This document shows, in pieces, positions 18,578 through 25,142 of a stretch of 51,663 nt of DNA; within the stretch, counting starts at the first letter, position 1; every line of letters starts with the position of its first letter. The stretch is from positions 1-51,663 of the forward strand of contig CADBGN010000021.1 in assembly GCA_902794155.1 (NCBI GenBank), in the 5' to 3' direction. The notes under the pieces were generated by a model that saw only the letters and a program-made list of their open reading frames with translations, was not told the DNA's origin and ran no database searches. A program made the position numbers and the translations under genes. Source of the DNA: an uncultured Bacteroidia bacterium. GTDB lineage: Bacteria; Bacteroidota; Bacteroidia; Bacteroidales; F082.

Positions 18578-18596
18578 TGGCGTAAAAACTAAAAAT

Positions 18597-20408
18597 ATGG
18601 CTGAAAAATACAATGTTGAAAACAAACCTTTGGAACAGGTTCTTGGTTTTATTAAATCTGGTCAAATTGCTATTCCTGAAATTCAACGACCATTTGTGTG
18701 GAGACCTACTCAAGTTAGGGATTTAATAGATTCATTGTATATGGGTTATCCAACGGGTTATCTTATAGTGTCACAAAGTGCTACTATGAAGTTAAAAAAC
18801 GGTGGGACGTCCGTTGGGAAGAAAATTATGATAGACGGGCAGCAAAGAATAACAGCATTAATGACGGCAATTGTCGGTGAAGAAGTCGTTAATGAGGATT
18901 TTAAAAAACAAAGGATCAAGATAGCATTCAATCCGTTAGCACTGGACGAAGATGAGGAGAAGTTTAAGGTACAAAACTCTTCGGTGTTGAAAGATAAAAG
19001 ATGGATACCAGATATAGCGACTGTTTTTAAGCCTGATTTTGATAGTTTTGAGTTCGTACAGAACTATTGTGAAATAAACAAAGAAGTTACTCCAAAAGAG
19101 TTGAACAAGGTCATAATGCGATTAATTGATATTAAAAATCGGCAGATTGGCATAATAGTCTTGAGTAACGAACTCTCCATTGATGAAGTAACAGAGATTT
19201 TTATTCGTATTAATAGTCAAGGTACAAAACTCAATCAAGCTGATTTTGCTATGTCTCGTATGGCGTCGAATGAAGCGTATGGTGGAAATACATTACGTAA
19301 AGCTATAGAATACTTTTCTCATCTCGCTATTGCACCAGAGTGGTATAATGATATGCAAAAAGACAACGATTTTATGGTTACACCTTATGCACAAAAGATG
19401 GCATGGTTAAAGAATGACAAAGAAAGCATATATGACCCTGATTATGATGATGTTTTGCGTGTCTCTTTCATGTGTCGTTTTGGTCGGGCTAAAATGAAAG
19501 ATTTAGTGGCGTTGTTAGAAGGACGTAATTTTGAGACTAGAGAGAATGAAGAGCAAATCTCTGAAGAGACATTTAAGATAATGTCGGAGAGCGTCCTTGA
19601 TTATATGAATCAATTCAATTTCTCGAATTTTGTATTAGCCATTAAATCCGCTGGATTCATTAGCTCCAAGTTGATTAATTCACAAATGACATTGGACTTT
19701 GCATATACATTATATTTGCTTCTTCATAAAGATTCTTCTATTGATAAGAGCAAGTTGAAACAATATGTTTTGCGGTGGTATGTTCTTTCAACATTAACGG
19801 GTAGATACATTTCTTCTCCAGAAAGCGTAATGGATTATGATATAAAGCGTATCAATGAACGAGGTTTTTTGTCGTATTTTAACGAAATTGAACCTGCTGA
19901 ACTTTCTAAAAACTTTTGGGAAATCCAATTGCCTCAAAGATTAGAATCTGCTTCTGTCAATAGTCCTTATCTTAATGTGTTTTTTGCGGCACAAATATTT
20001 AATGGTGAAAATGCTTTGTTCAGTAATGGTACAAAAGTAGGAGACCTTATTGACCTTGTAGGAGAGGTGCATCATATTTTCCCAAGAAAGTATTTGATTA
20101 GAAATGGCATTAATGAACGCAATAAATACAATCAGATTGCTAATTTCACATATCTTGACCCTCAAGTAAACAAAGATATCTCTGATAGTAGTCCAAATGA
20201 GTACTTTTCGGCTGCATATGAAAAATGTCGGGAGGGAGAATCAATGTTCGGTAACATAGCGGATGTTTATGCTTTAAACCAAAACCTTCAAACTAATTGT
20301 ATCCCACTAAACATCGTTAATATGGATTATCACGAATATGAAAGTTTTCTTGTGGAGCGAAGGAAGCAAATGGCTGTGAAAATTAAGTTATACTATAATA
20401 ATCTGTAG
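18597..20408 (+). CDS. DUF262 / HNH protein (GmrSD-like nuclease family)
   Basis: A 603-aa protein. The N-terminal DUF262 domain (about 10-230) has IPEIQRPFVW near residue 26 and the ParB/sulfiredoxin-like motif DGQQRITAL with Asp80, Gln82, Gln83 and Arg84. The C-terminal region carries an HNH-type motif HHIFPRKYL (His492, His493), followed by NQIANFTYLD. This N-to-C order is that of GmrSD-type modification-dependent restriction enzymes and related antiphage proteins, in which the DUF262 part hydrolyses NTP and the HNH part cuts DNA. It is a solitary gene with its own promoter, clearly more AT-rich than its neighbours, and lies between a REP array and a RAYT gene, all consistent with horizontal transfer. 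Target modification is unknown. Confidence 0.8.
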   Translation: MAEKYNVENKPLEQVLGFIKSGQIAIPEIQRPFVWRPTQVRDLIDSLYMGYPTGYLIVSQSATMKLKNGGTSVGKKIMIDGQQRITALMTAIVGEEVVNEDFKKQRIKIAFNPLALDEDEEKFKVQNSSVLKDKRWIPDIATVFKPDFDSFEFVQNYCEINKEVTPKELNKVIMRLIDIKNRQIGIIVLSNELSIDEVTEIFIRINSQGTKLNQADFAMSRMASNEAYGGNTLRKAIEYFSHLAIAPEWYNDMQKDNDFMVTPYAQKMAWLKNDKESIYDPDYDDVLRVSFMCRFGRAKMKDLVALLEGRNFETRENEEQISEETFKIMSESVLDYMNQFNFSNFVLAIKSAGFISSKLINSQMTLDFAYTLYLLLHKDSSIDKSKLKQYVLRWYVLSTLTGRYISSPESVMDYDIKRINERGFLSYFNEIEPAELSKNFWEIQLPQRLESASVNSPYLNVFFAAQIFNGENALFSNGTKVGDLIDLVGEVHHIFPRKYLIRNGINERNKYNQIANFTYLDPQVNKDISDSSPNEYFSAAYEKCREGESMFGNIADVYALNQNLQTNCIPLNIVNMDYHEYESFLVERRKQMAVKIKLYYNNL

Positions 20409-20455
20409 TTTAAAGTTTCGGCGGCTTGAATAGGAGACAAGCGCTTTTGTTGGCC

Positions 20456-20917
20456 TCAATCCGTCTCAAACGCCCACCGCTCGTCATACTCCACGCCAGC
20501 CTCATCCAAGAGCTGCTTGTATTCGTCTCTCCAGTCGGTGCGGTGGTGGTGTGCCGCTTGGTTGCGGATGTATCGAACCACATTGTCAAGGGCGTTGTAG
20601 CTTACCGAAAAGGCTCCATAGCCTGCCTGCCAGCAGAAGCCTTCGTAATATTGTTTGTCCAAGGTCTTGATCCACTTGCTGCTGTAGGCCTTGATGCGCT
20701 TCACGAAGTCGGACAAGGAGATGGTCTTGGGCAACGAGGTGAGGATGTGGACATGGTTGCCGGTGCCACCGATTTCGACGGGTATGCCATCCATGTTGCG
20801 GATGACACCTCCGATGTAGGCGAACACCTGCCCGAGATCTTCGTCGCGTATCTCCATGCTATGATACTTGATGTGGAAGACGATGTGGATGTCGTTTCTT
20901 GCGAGTGAGCTTCCCAT
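20456..20917 (-). CDS. REP-associated tyrosine transposase (RAYT), IS200-like
   Basis: A 153-aa Y1 HUH single-strand nuclease. The HUH motif is His55-Val-His57 in GNHVHILTSLP. The catalytic tyrosine is Tyr116 in VVRYIRNQ, with Gln120 completing the usual YIxxQ signature. All catalytic residues are present, so the enzyme may be active. Length and the C-terminal extension fit stand-alone RAYTs rather than mobile IS200, and there is no second orf. Copies of a two-hairpin palindrome lie just upstream (20941-21215) and 2.7 kb away (17552-17780). RAYTs are thought to bind, nick and spread such REP elements. Confidence 0.85.
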   Translation of the reverse strand: MGSSLARNDIHIVFHIKYHSMEIRDEDLGQVFAYIGGVIRNMDGIPVEIGGTGNHVHILTSLPKTISLSDFVKRIKAYSSKWIKTLDKQYYEGFCWQAGYGAFSVSYNALDNVVRYIRNQAAHHHRTDWRDEYKQLLDEAGVEYDERWAFETD

Positions 20918-20940
20918 GATGGTTGAGTTTGTGTGGTCAA

Positions 20941-20980
20941 GGGGATTGAAATCCCCGTAGAAGTCGGGTCGTCCTTTGAC
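20941..20980 (+). repeat. REP-like element, copy next to the RAYT start
   Basis: GGGGATTGAAATCCCC palindrome followed by CGTAGAAGTCGGGTCGTCCTTTGAC. It matches the array unit in layout (palindrome with a TTGAAA core, then a GGGxCGTCC motif) but with compensated stem changes. It begins 24 bases upstream of the RAYT ATG. Confidence 0.65.
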
Positions 20981-21100
20981 TCCGTCGAATCATAGATTTC
21001 AGGACTCTGCACTGACTCTAGAGCACAAAAGTAGGAAAACACTTTGAATTGTGTGTTTTGCTTTGGAAAAAGTTTTTTCTCGTTTTCTGGCATAAATCCG

Positions 21101-21215
21101 AGTCCTGAAAGGACGACCCTAACATATCGGAGGTTTCAATCTCCGCAATCAAAAAAAGTCTCAGATAAACAGAAAAAAGGACGGACCTAATACATCGGAC
21201 GGCTTCAACCTCCGC
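21101..21215 (-). repeat. Two REP-like elements in minus orientation
   Basis: Copies at 21101-21146 and 21178-21215, read on the minus strand, start GCGGAGATTGAAACCTCC and GCGGAGGTTGAAGCCGTCC. Both continue with CGAT, then TTAGG and a GTCC motif; the first also carries the second hairpin GTCCTTTCAGGAC. With 20941-20980 they fill the 309-bp gene-free stretch 20918-21226. Confidence 0.7.
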
Positions 21216-21226
21216 AAGATAACAAC

Positions 21227-21961
21227 TCACCGCAACCGTATCCAAACCACCAAAGGCCGATGGTCGGAGGCCTCTGGCTCATCGATGACATGCGATTCGA
21301 GGGCCTCGGCGCGGCCGTTGAAGGCGGCGACATAGTCGATGCACTCTGTCGGCTTGTCGGCAGGATAGGTGGCCTCATCACTAGAGAGGACGGTGAAATA
21401 CTGTGTCATCAACTCGAGCAATTCCGAGCCAGGCTCATCATTCCAGTCGCCGACAAGAAGGAAAGGCTTCTGCCACCGTTGGGCCTCATCTACGATGAGC
21501 GGGACCGATGCCATGCGTTGCGCCTCTTCAAGGTCGAGATGGGTGCAGGCAATCACATAATCTTCCAGTTCCACCACTAATAGCACACGAGGCTCTTCAC
21601 CTGGCAAAGGGATGCGTCTAATGCTCAGTGGGATTTCATGAGAAAGAATGCCCACGCCATATTGGCCTCCATCAAAATCTATGGCAGCCCCAAAGATCGG
21701 ATGGTAACCTGTTCGGCTAGCCAACTCGTCCAGTTGGTCACGATGCCCGCTTCGACCCGTCATGCTGTCCAACTCCTGAAGGGCCACCACATCAGGCTGT
21801 TGTTGGGAAATCACTGTGGCTGTGCGGTCGTAGTCTACCACTAGGTCCATGCCCGCACAATGGCGCACATTGTAACTCATGATTTGCAACTGTTTGTTTT
21901 GCCCTAGGGAGACCGATGCCATGCCCAATAGCAATATGACTAAAACGACGAACTTTCTCAT
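21227..21961 (-). CDS. Exported endonuclease/exonuclease/phosphatase (EEP) family protein
   Basis: A 244-aa protein with a signal peptide (1-20, ending SVSLGQ). The EEP fold is complete: IMSYNVRHC with the metal-site Asn, VALQELDSM with the metal-binding Glu, a His in ACTHLDLEE, GDWNDEPGS with Asp and Asn, and the terminal SDHRPLVV with the catalytic Asp-His pair. The family includes nucleases, sphingomyelinases and phosphoinositide phosphatases, and sequence alone does not decide among them. Export suggests a periplasmic or secreted phosphodiesterase. It has its own promoter (21985-21992). Confidence 0.85.
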   Translation of the reverse strand: MRKFVVLVILLLGMASVSLGQNKQLQIMSYNVRHCAGMDLVVDYDRTATVISQQQPDVVALQELDSMTGRSGHRDQLDELASRTGYHPIFGAAIDFDGGQYGVGILSHEIPLSIRRIPLPGEEPRVLLVVELEDYVIACTHLDLEEAQRMASVPLIVDEAQRWQKPFLLVGDWNDEPGSELLELMTQYFTVLSSDEATYPADKPTECIDYVAAFNGRAEALESHVIDEPEASDHRPLVVWIRLR

Positions 21962-21984
21962 AATAGGATGAGGTTTTTCTGCGT

Positions 21985-21992
21985 CAAAGATA
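21985..21992 (-). promoter_or_regulatory. TAnnTTTG -7 element for the EEP gene
   Basis: Minus-strand TATCTTTG, 24 bases before the ATG at 21961. Confidence 0.5.
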
Positions 21993-22077
21993 CAAAAAAT
22001 TCAAAAAATGAAGAAAAACTGTATTTTTGACAAAGTTTTATACTATTTTGTTATTTATTGTAAAACAATAATATACC

Positions 22078-22119
22078 CGACAGCAAACGACAACAAACGA
22101 CTACTGTCGACTACAAACG
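22078..22119. repeat. Short-period repeat, about 10-nt words
   Basis: Degenerate 10-nt words in register (CAGCAAACGA, CAACAAACGA and two further variants ending CGA or CGT) lie in the gap between the divergent EEP gene and the 22182 gene. Confidence 0.5.
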
Positions 22120-22181
22120 TTTAATCAACGGCTTTCTCTTGACAAACGCTGTTTCTTTGCAACATCAAAATCTAAAATGCT

Positions 22182-22652
22182 ATGACGGACAAGAAACCAT
22201 TCGACAAAGAACAATCAATCAAGATTCCATTTTCGGAATTGGTGGAACTGATTAATCAAAAATGTGACTACAAGTTTGCCATCATTGACAACGAGGTTGA
22301 TGAAGAATTGATGCTTTTGGCCAAAAAGGAAGGAATTGATTTGACGGGCTATAAGCATGTGATAGAAACAAGCGGGACTAGTCACTCGCAAAACAGACAC
22401 GGGGAGAATAGTAAAGATAGGGCGCCTTTGACTGTGGAGGATTATTTCCTTATCCCTTACATTATCAAAAACAGAGATGCAGTGATTATTTCTCCGTCTT
22501 TGACAAGGATACACAAAAACAGAGTCTTCATTTATGAAAAGAAGATTGGTAATCAATACGTTTATGTGGAAGAAATCAGAAGAGGAAGAAACAAGAGTTT
22601 GGCTTTTCAATCCCTTAGAAAAAGAGAAAAGCCCCCGAATAGGAGGCTTTAA
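22182..22652 (+). CDS. Predicted barnase/EndoU/RelE-like (PBECR-type) ribonuclease, stand-alone
   Basis: A 156-aa soluble protein without signal peptide. The middle GIDLTGYKHVIE followed by SxxxxRHG, then LTVEDYFLIPYIIKN, YEKKIGNQYVYVEEIRRGR and a final SLRKRE, resembles the PBECR group of small RNase domains that usually cap phage MuF proteins or act as toxins. The N-terminal 60 residues (IPFSELVELINQKCDYKFAI) could be a separate binding region. No antitoxin gene is adjacent. The last codons overlap the terminator of a predicted minus-strand sRNA. A weak promoter (TTTCTTTG, 22152-22159) precedes it. The family assignment is by pattern memory only; a phage-derived protein of other function is possible. 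Confidence 0.45.
   Translation: MTDKKPFDKEQSIKIPFSELVELINQKCDYKFAIIDNEVDEELMLLAKKEGIDLTGYKHVIETSGTSHSQNRHGENSKDRAPLTVEDYFLIPYIIKNRDAVIISPSLTRIHKNRVFIYEKKIGNQYVYVEEIRRGRNKSLAFQSLRKREKPPNRRL
22621..22650 (-). terminator. Intrinsic terminator of the candidate sRNA
   Basis: Nine-pair stem with a 5-nt loop and a T-rich tail on the minus strand. It overlaps the 3' end of the plus-strand gene at 22182-22652. Confidence 0.6.
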
Positions 22653-22738
22653 AGTGTTATCGCGGGGGGTGTCATGCCGAAGCCAGTCCCTTACGTCTTG
22701 ATAGTCCGCTGTTTTTCTATCCGTTTCCGCGACCAACT
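22621..22738 (-). ncRNA. Candidate small RNA, about 110-118 nt, unassigned
   Basis: A minus-strand transcript is predicted from a promoter at 22744-22772 to a terminator at 22621-22650. A 7-bp helix pairs GTCGCGG (22733-22727) with CCGCGAT (22665-22659), enclosing about 60 nt with an internal GATAG/CTATC helix (22721-22717 with 22704-22700). A 9-bp terminator stem (AAAGCCUCC / GGGGGCUUU with one U-G pair) is followed by UUUUCUCUUU. On the plus strand the same stem would have a C-A mismatch and no T-run, so it acts for the minus strand. I do not recognise it as SRP RNA, tmRNA or RNase P RNA. Its 3' end is antisense to the end of the 22182 gene. Confidence 0.55.
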
Positions 22739-22743
22739 ATCTG

Positions 22744-22772
22744 CAAAAATACAACTTTTTTCAAATACGCAA
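22744..22772 (-). promoter_or_regulatory. Promoter of the candidate sRNA (-33 TTG, -7 TATTTTTG)
   Basis: Minus-strand TTG (22772-22770), 18 nt, then TATTTTTG (22751-22744). This fits the Bacteroidota promoter spacing and predicts a start near 22738, where no convincing gene begins. Confidence 0.6.
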
Positions 22773-22856
22773 GCCTAGTTCTGAAAAATCAACACAAAAA
22801 AACTCCATCATGTCAAAAATTACTATCTTTGTCTCTTTATAAATGCATCGCGCAAA

Positions 22857-22886
22857 GCGGCCCCTGAGCTCGTCGAAGGGCCCGCG
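22857..22886. repeat. Dispersed hairpin repeat CCCTGAGCTCGTCGAAGGG, copy 1
   Basis: A strong stem (GCGGCCC with GGGCCCGC) encloses CTGAGCTCGTCGAA. The same core recurs at 26821-26839. It lies in the 324-bp gene-free stretch 22653-22976 upstream of recA, which also holds the sRNA and the heptad repeat. Confidence 0.65.
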
Positions 22887-22901
22887 TTAAAACAATGAAT
22901 C

Positions 22902-22955
22902 TTGAATTTTGAATTTTGAATTTTGAATCTTTAAATCTTAAATCTTTAAATACTA
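22902..22955. repeat. Heptad tandem word GAATTTT upstream of recA
   Basis: Three exact copies of GAATTTT in a 7-nt period are followed by looser TCTTTAAA-type words, ending about 20 bases before the recA start. AT-rich and possibly part of the recA leader or promoter region. Confidence 0.6.
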
Positions 22956-22976
22956 ACTAATTAAAACCCCACAATC

Positions 22977-23961
22977 ATGACTACAGAAAAAACACAAGAA
23001 GAAGCTGCAAAACTGAGGCAGGAGAAACTGAAGGCTTTGGAAGCCACATTAGGTAACATCGAGAAGAGCTTTGGCAAGGGAAGCATCATGCGCCTGGGTG
23101 CCGAGGCCGAGAAGATGGAGAGCATCTCCACTGGTTCCATAGGCCTGGATTACGCCCTTGGTGTGGGAGGTCTGCCCAAAGGCCGTATCATTGGAATCTA
23201 CGGTCCCGAGAGTTCGGGTAAGACGACACTGGCACTCCATGTGCGCGGAGCATGCCTTCGACCGTTTCTATGCCGCCAAACTCGGCGTGGACGTGGAAAA
23301 CCTCCTCATCTCACAACCTGACTACGGCGAACAAGCCCTCGAAATCGCAGAGAACCTCATCCGCTCTGGTGCCATCGATGTCATTGTCGTCGACTCCGTG
23401 GCTGCATTGACGCCCAAGAGCGAAATCGAAGGCGAGATGGGCGACAGCAAGATGGGTCTCCAAGCCCGCTTGATGAGCCAAGCCATGCGTAAGCTCACCG
23501 CTACCATCAACAAGACAGGTTGCGTCTGCATTTTCATTAACCAGCTGCGCGAGAAGATCGGCGTGATGTTTGGCAATCCTGAGACCACCACGGGCGGCAA
23601 TGCCTTGAAGTTCTACAGCTCTGTGCGTATTGACATCCGCAAGATCAGTCAGATCAAGGACGGTGAGAATGTCTTGGGTAGCCGCGTGAAGGTAAAGGTC
23701 GTCAAGAACAAGGTGGCCCCGCCGTTCCGCAAGGCTGAATTCGACATCTTATATGGAGAGGGCATCTCTCGTTCAGGCGAAATCGTTGACCTCGGCGTGG
23801 AGATGGGCATCATCAAGAAGAGCGGCTCGTGGTTCAGCTACGGCGACTCCAAGCTCGCCCAAGGCCGCGACTCGGTCAAGAAACTCATCGAAGACAACCC
23901 CGAACTCGCCGACGAACTCGCTGCCAAGATCTTCGAGGCGTTGGAAAAGAGCGAAGAGTAA
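22977..23961 (+). pseudogene. recA: Recombinase RecA, broken by an out-of-frame gap of about 44 nt
   Basis: The first frame (22977 to 23243) encodes the RecA N-terminus through the Walker A loop GPESSGKTT and LALHV. The second frame (23245-23961) resumes with [15 protein letters not shown] and runs to the normal C-terminus, including [32 protein letters not shown] and KNKVAPPF. In intact Bacteroidota RecA about sixteen residues separate these points (the helix after Walker A and the strand leading to DAEHAF). Here four bases remain. Restoring 44 nt gives 1029 nt, 342 aa, which is normal for RecA. RecA drives homologous recombination and LexA cleavage. A genuine null in an otherwise healthy genome is less likely than an assembly or sequencing deletion, but both are possible. 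Confidence 0.9.
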
Positions 23962-23964
23962 TTT

Positions 23965-24065
23965 GGCTTCTGGCCTTTGGCCTCTGGCTTCTGGCAGCTT
24001 ACCTAATGAGGAAAGTTGTACCTTCTATTGAAGCTGCCAGTAGCCAAGAGCCAGTAGCCAGTAGC
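23965..24065. repeat. Palindromic heptad repeat (GGCTTCT words)
   Basis: The left arm (23965-24000) consists of 7-nt words such as GGCTTCT and GGCCTTT ending in GGCAGCTT. The right arm (24030-24065) has GCCAGTA and GCCAAGA words starting from GAAGCTGCC. The arms are near reverse complements, so a long imperfect hairpin can form between recA and the TPR gene. Confidence 0.7.
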
Positions 24066-24080
24066 ATAACAAAAACAACA

Positions 24081-25118
24081 ATGAAAAACAAATCCATCCT
24101 ATTTCTCGGCCTGCTGCTCGCCCTCTTTGCCTGCGACAACACGCCAAAACCAGAACCAGATAACACAACCAAGGAACCTACGGCTACCATCACGGTGAAC
24201 GATGCTATCCAGCTGATTTCAGACTCCATCGTCTTGGACAGCACCAATGCGAACCTCTATGTGCATCGCGCCAAGGCTTATTTTGCCAATGAGCAAGTTG
24301 GGCAGGCCATGGTCGACATTAACAAGGCTTTACAACTCGAACCGAACAATGTGGAGACCTACCTTTTGTTGGCCGATGTGTATTATGCCTTAGGCGACCA
24401 GGATAATATTGCCTCAACATTGAACAAGGCTGTGGAAATCAATTCCTTGGATGCTCGTCCGCTGGTTAAATTGGCTGAACTCAACCTCTTGCAACAGAAT
24501 TTCAACCTTGCTTTCGCATATGTTGACAAAGCTCTTGGGCTTTCGACCTACAATCCAAAGGCCTATTTCGTGAAGGGCATGTGCTATATGGCTTCGAAGC
24601 AGGACACGGTCAACGCCTTGAAGAACTTCCAATTGGCTGCCGAGCAGGACGATAGTTTTTATGACCCCGTCGAACAGATCAGCCGTATTTATGCCGTTCA
24701 GCAGCCGCCTTACGCGATGGACTATCTTCGCAAGGCACAACAACAGTTCCCTGACATTCCGACACCGCGCTATGAGTTGGCTATGTATCTCCAGAGCCAT
24801 GGCGAGCCTGAGGAAGCTTTGGCACATTACGACACTATCCTTATGAAGTATCCCTATAATTATATCGTGCTGTTCAACAAGGGCTATGTCAATTATGTCT
24901 ACCTCATGGACAACGAAGCTGCCTTGGAATACTTCAATCGTGCTTTGACCATCAATCCCGCATACATTGATGCCAAATACAACAAAGGCCGTGTGCTGGA
25001 GCAGATGGGCGACTATTCGCAAGCCACCGAGATTTACAAGGATGTGCTGAAGACTCAACCTGACTACAAGTTAGCTGTCGATGCGCTTAACCGTGTGCAA
25101 AACCAAGAAAAAGAATAA
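24081..25118 (+). CDS. TPR-repeat lipoprotein
   Basis: A 345-aa lipoprotein. The ATG at 24081 gives a short signal with lipobox ALFACDN (Cys about 17). Earlier in-frame starts run through the palindromic repeat and recA and are not credible. The mature protein is almost entirely tetratricopeptide repeats (about 8 units; for example ANLYVHRAKAYFANEQVGQA and AYIDAKYNKGRVLEQMGDYS), a scaffold for protein-protein contacts. Probably held in the periplasm or outer membrane. The next gene begins 24 bp later in the same direction, so they may be cotranscribed. Confidence 0.85.
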   Translation: MKNKSILFLGLLLALFACDNTPKPEPDNTTKEPTATITVNDAIQLISDSIVLDSTNANLYVHRAKAYFANEQVGQAMVDINKALQLEPNNVETYLLLADVYYALGDQDNIASTLNKAVEINSLDARPLVKLAELNLLQQNFNLAFAYVDKALGLSTYNPKAYFVKGMCYMASKQDTVNALKNFQLAAEQDDSFYDPVEQISRIYAVQQPPYAMDYLRKAQQQFPDIPTPRYELAMYLQSHGEPEEALAHYDTILMKYPYNYIVLFNKGYVNYVYLMDNEAALEYFNRALTINPAYIDAKYNKGRVLEQMGDYSQATEIYKDVLKTQPDYKLAVDALNRVQNQEKE

Positions 25119-25142
25119 TCTTCTAACAACCAACATGTAACC

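Noticed and set aside
17860-20408. Sirtuin plus DUF262 as a two-gene antiphage system
   Set aside because: The sirtuin is the compact metabolic type, the DUF262 gene has its own promoter, and base composition differs between them; nothing beyond adjacency links them.
20426-20908. Plus-strand frame opposite the RAYT gene
   Set aside because: The minus-strand protein has a complete HUH/tyrosine active site, while this frame resembles nothing and begins at a weak start.
22215-22736. 173-codon minus-strand frame overlapping the small RNase-like gene and the sRNA
   Set aside because: It uses a TTG start at the predicted transcript start, and most of it lies opposite the 22182 gene; no motif is recognised.
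23221-23260. Intein or intron in recA
   Set aside because: Sequence is missing relative to normal RecA, not inserted, so neither element can explain the frame change.
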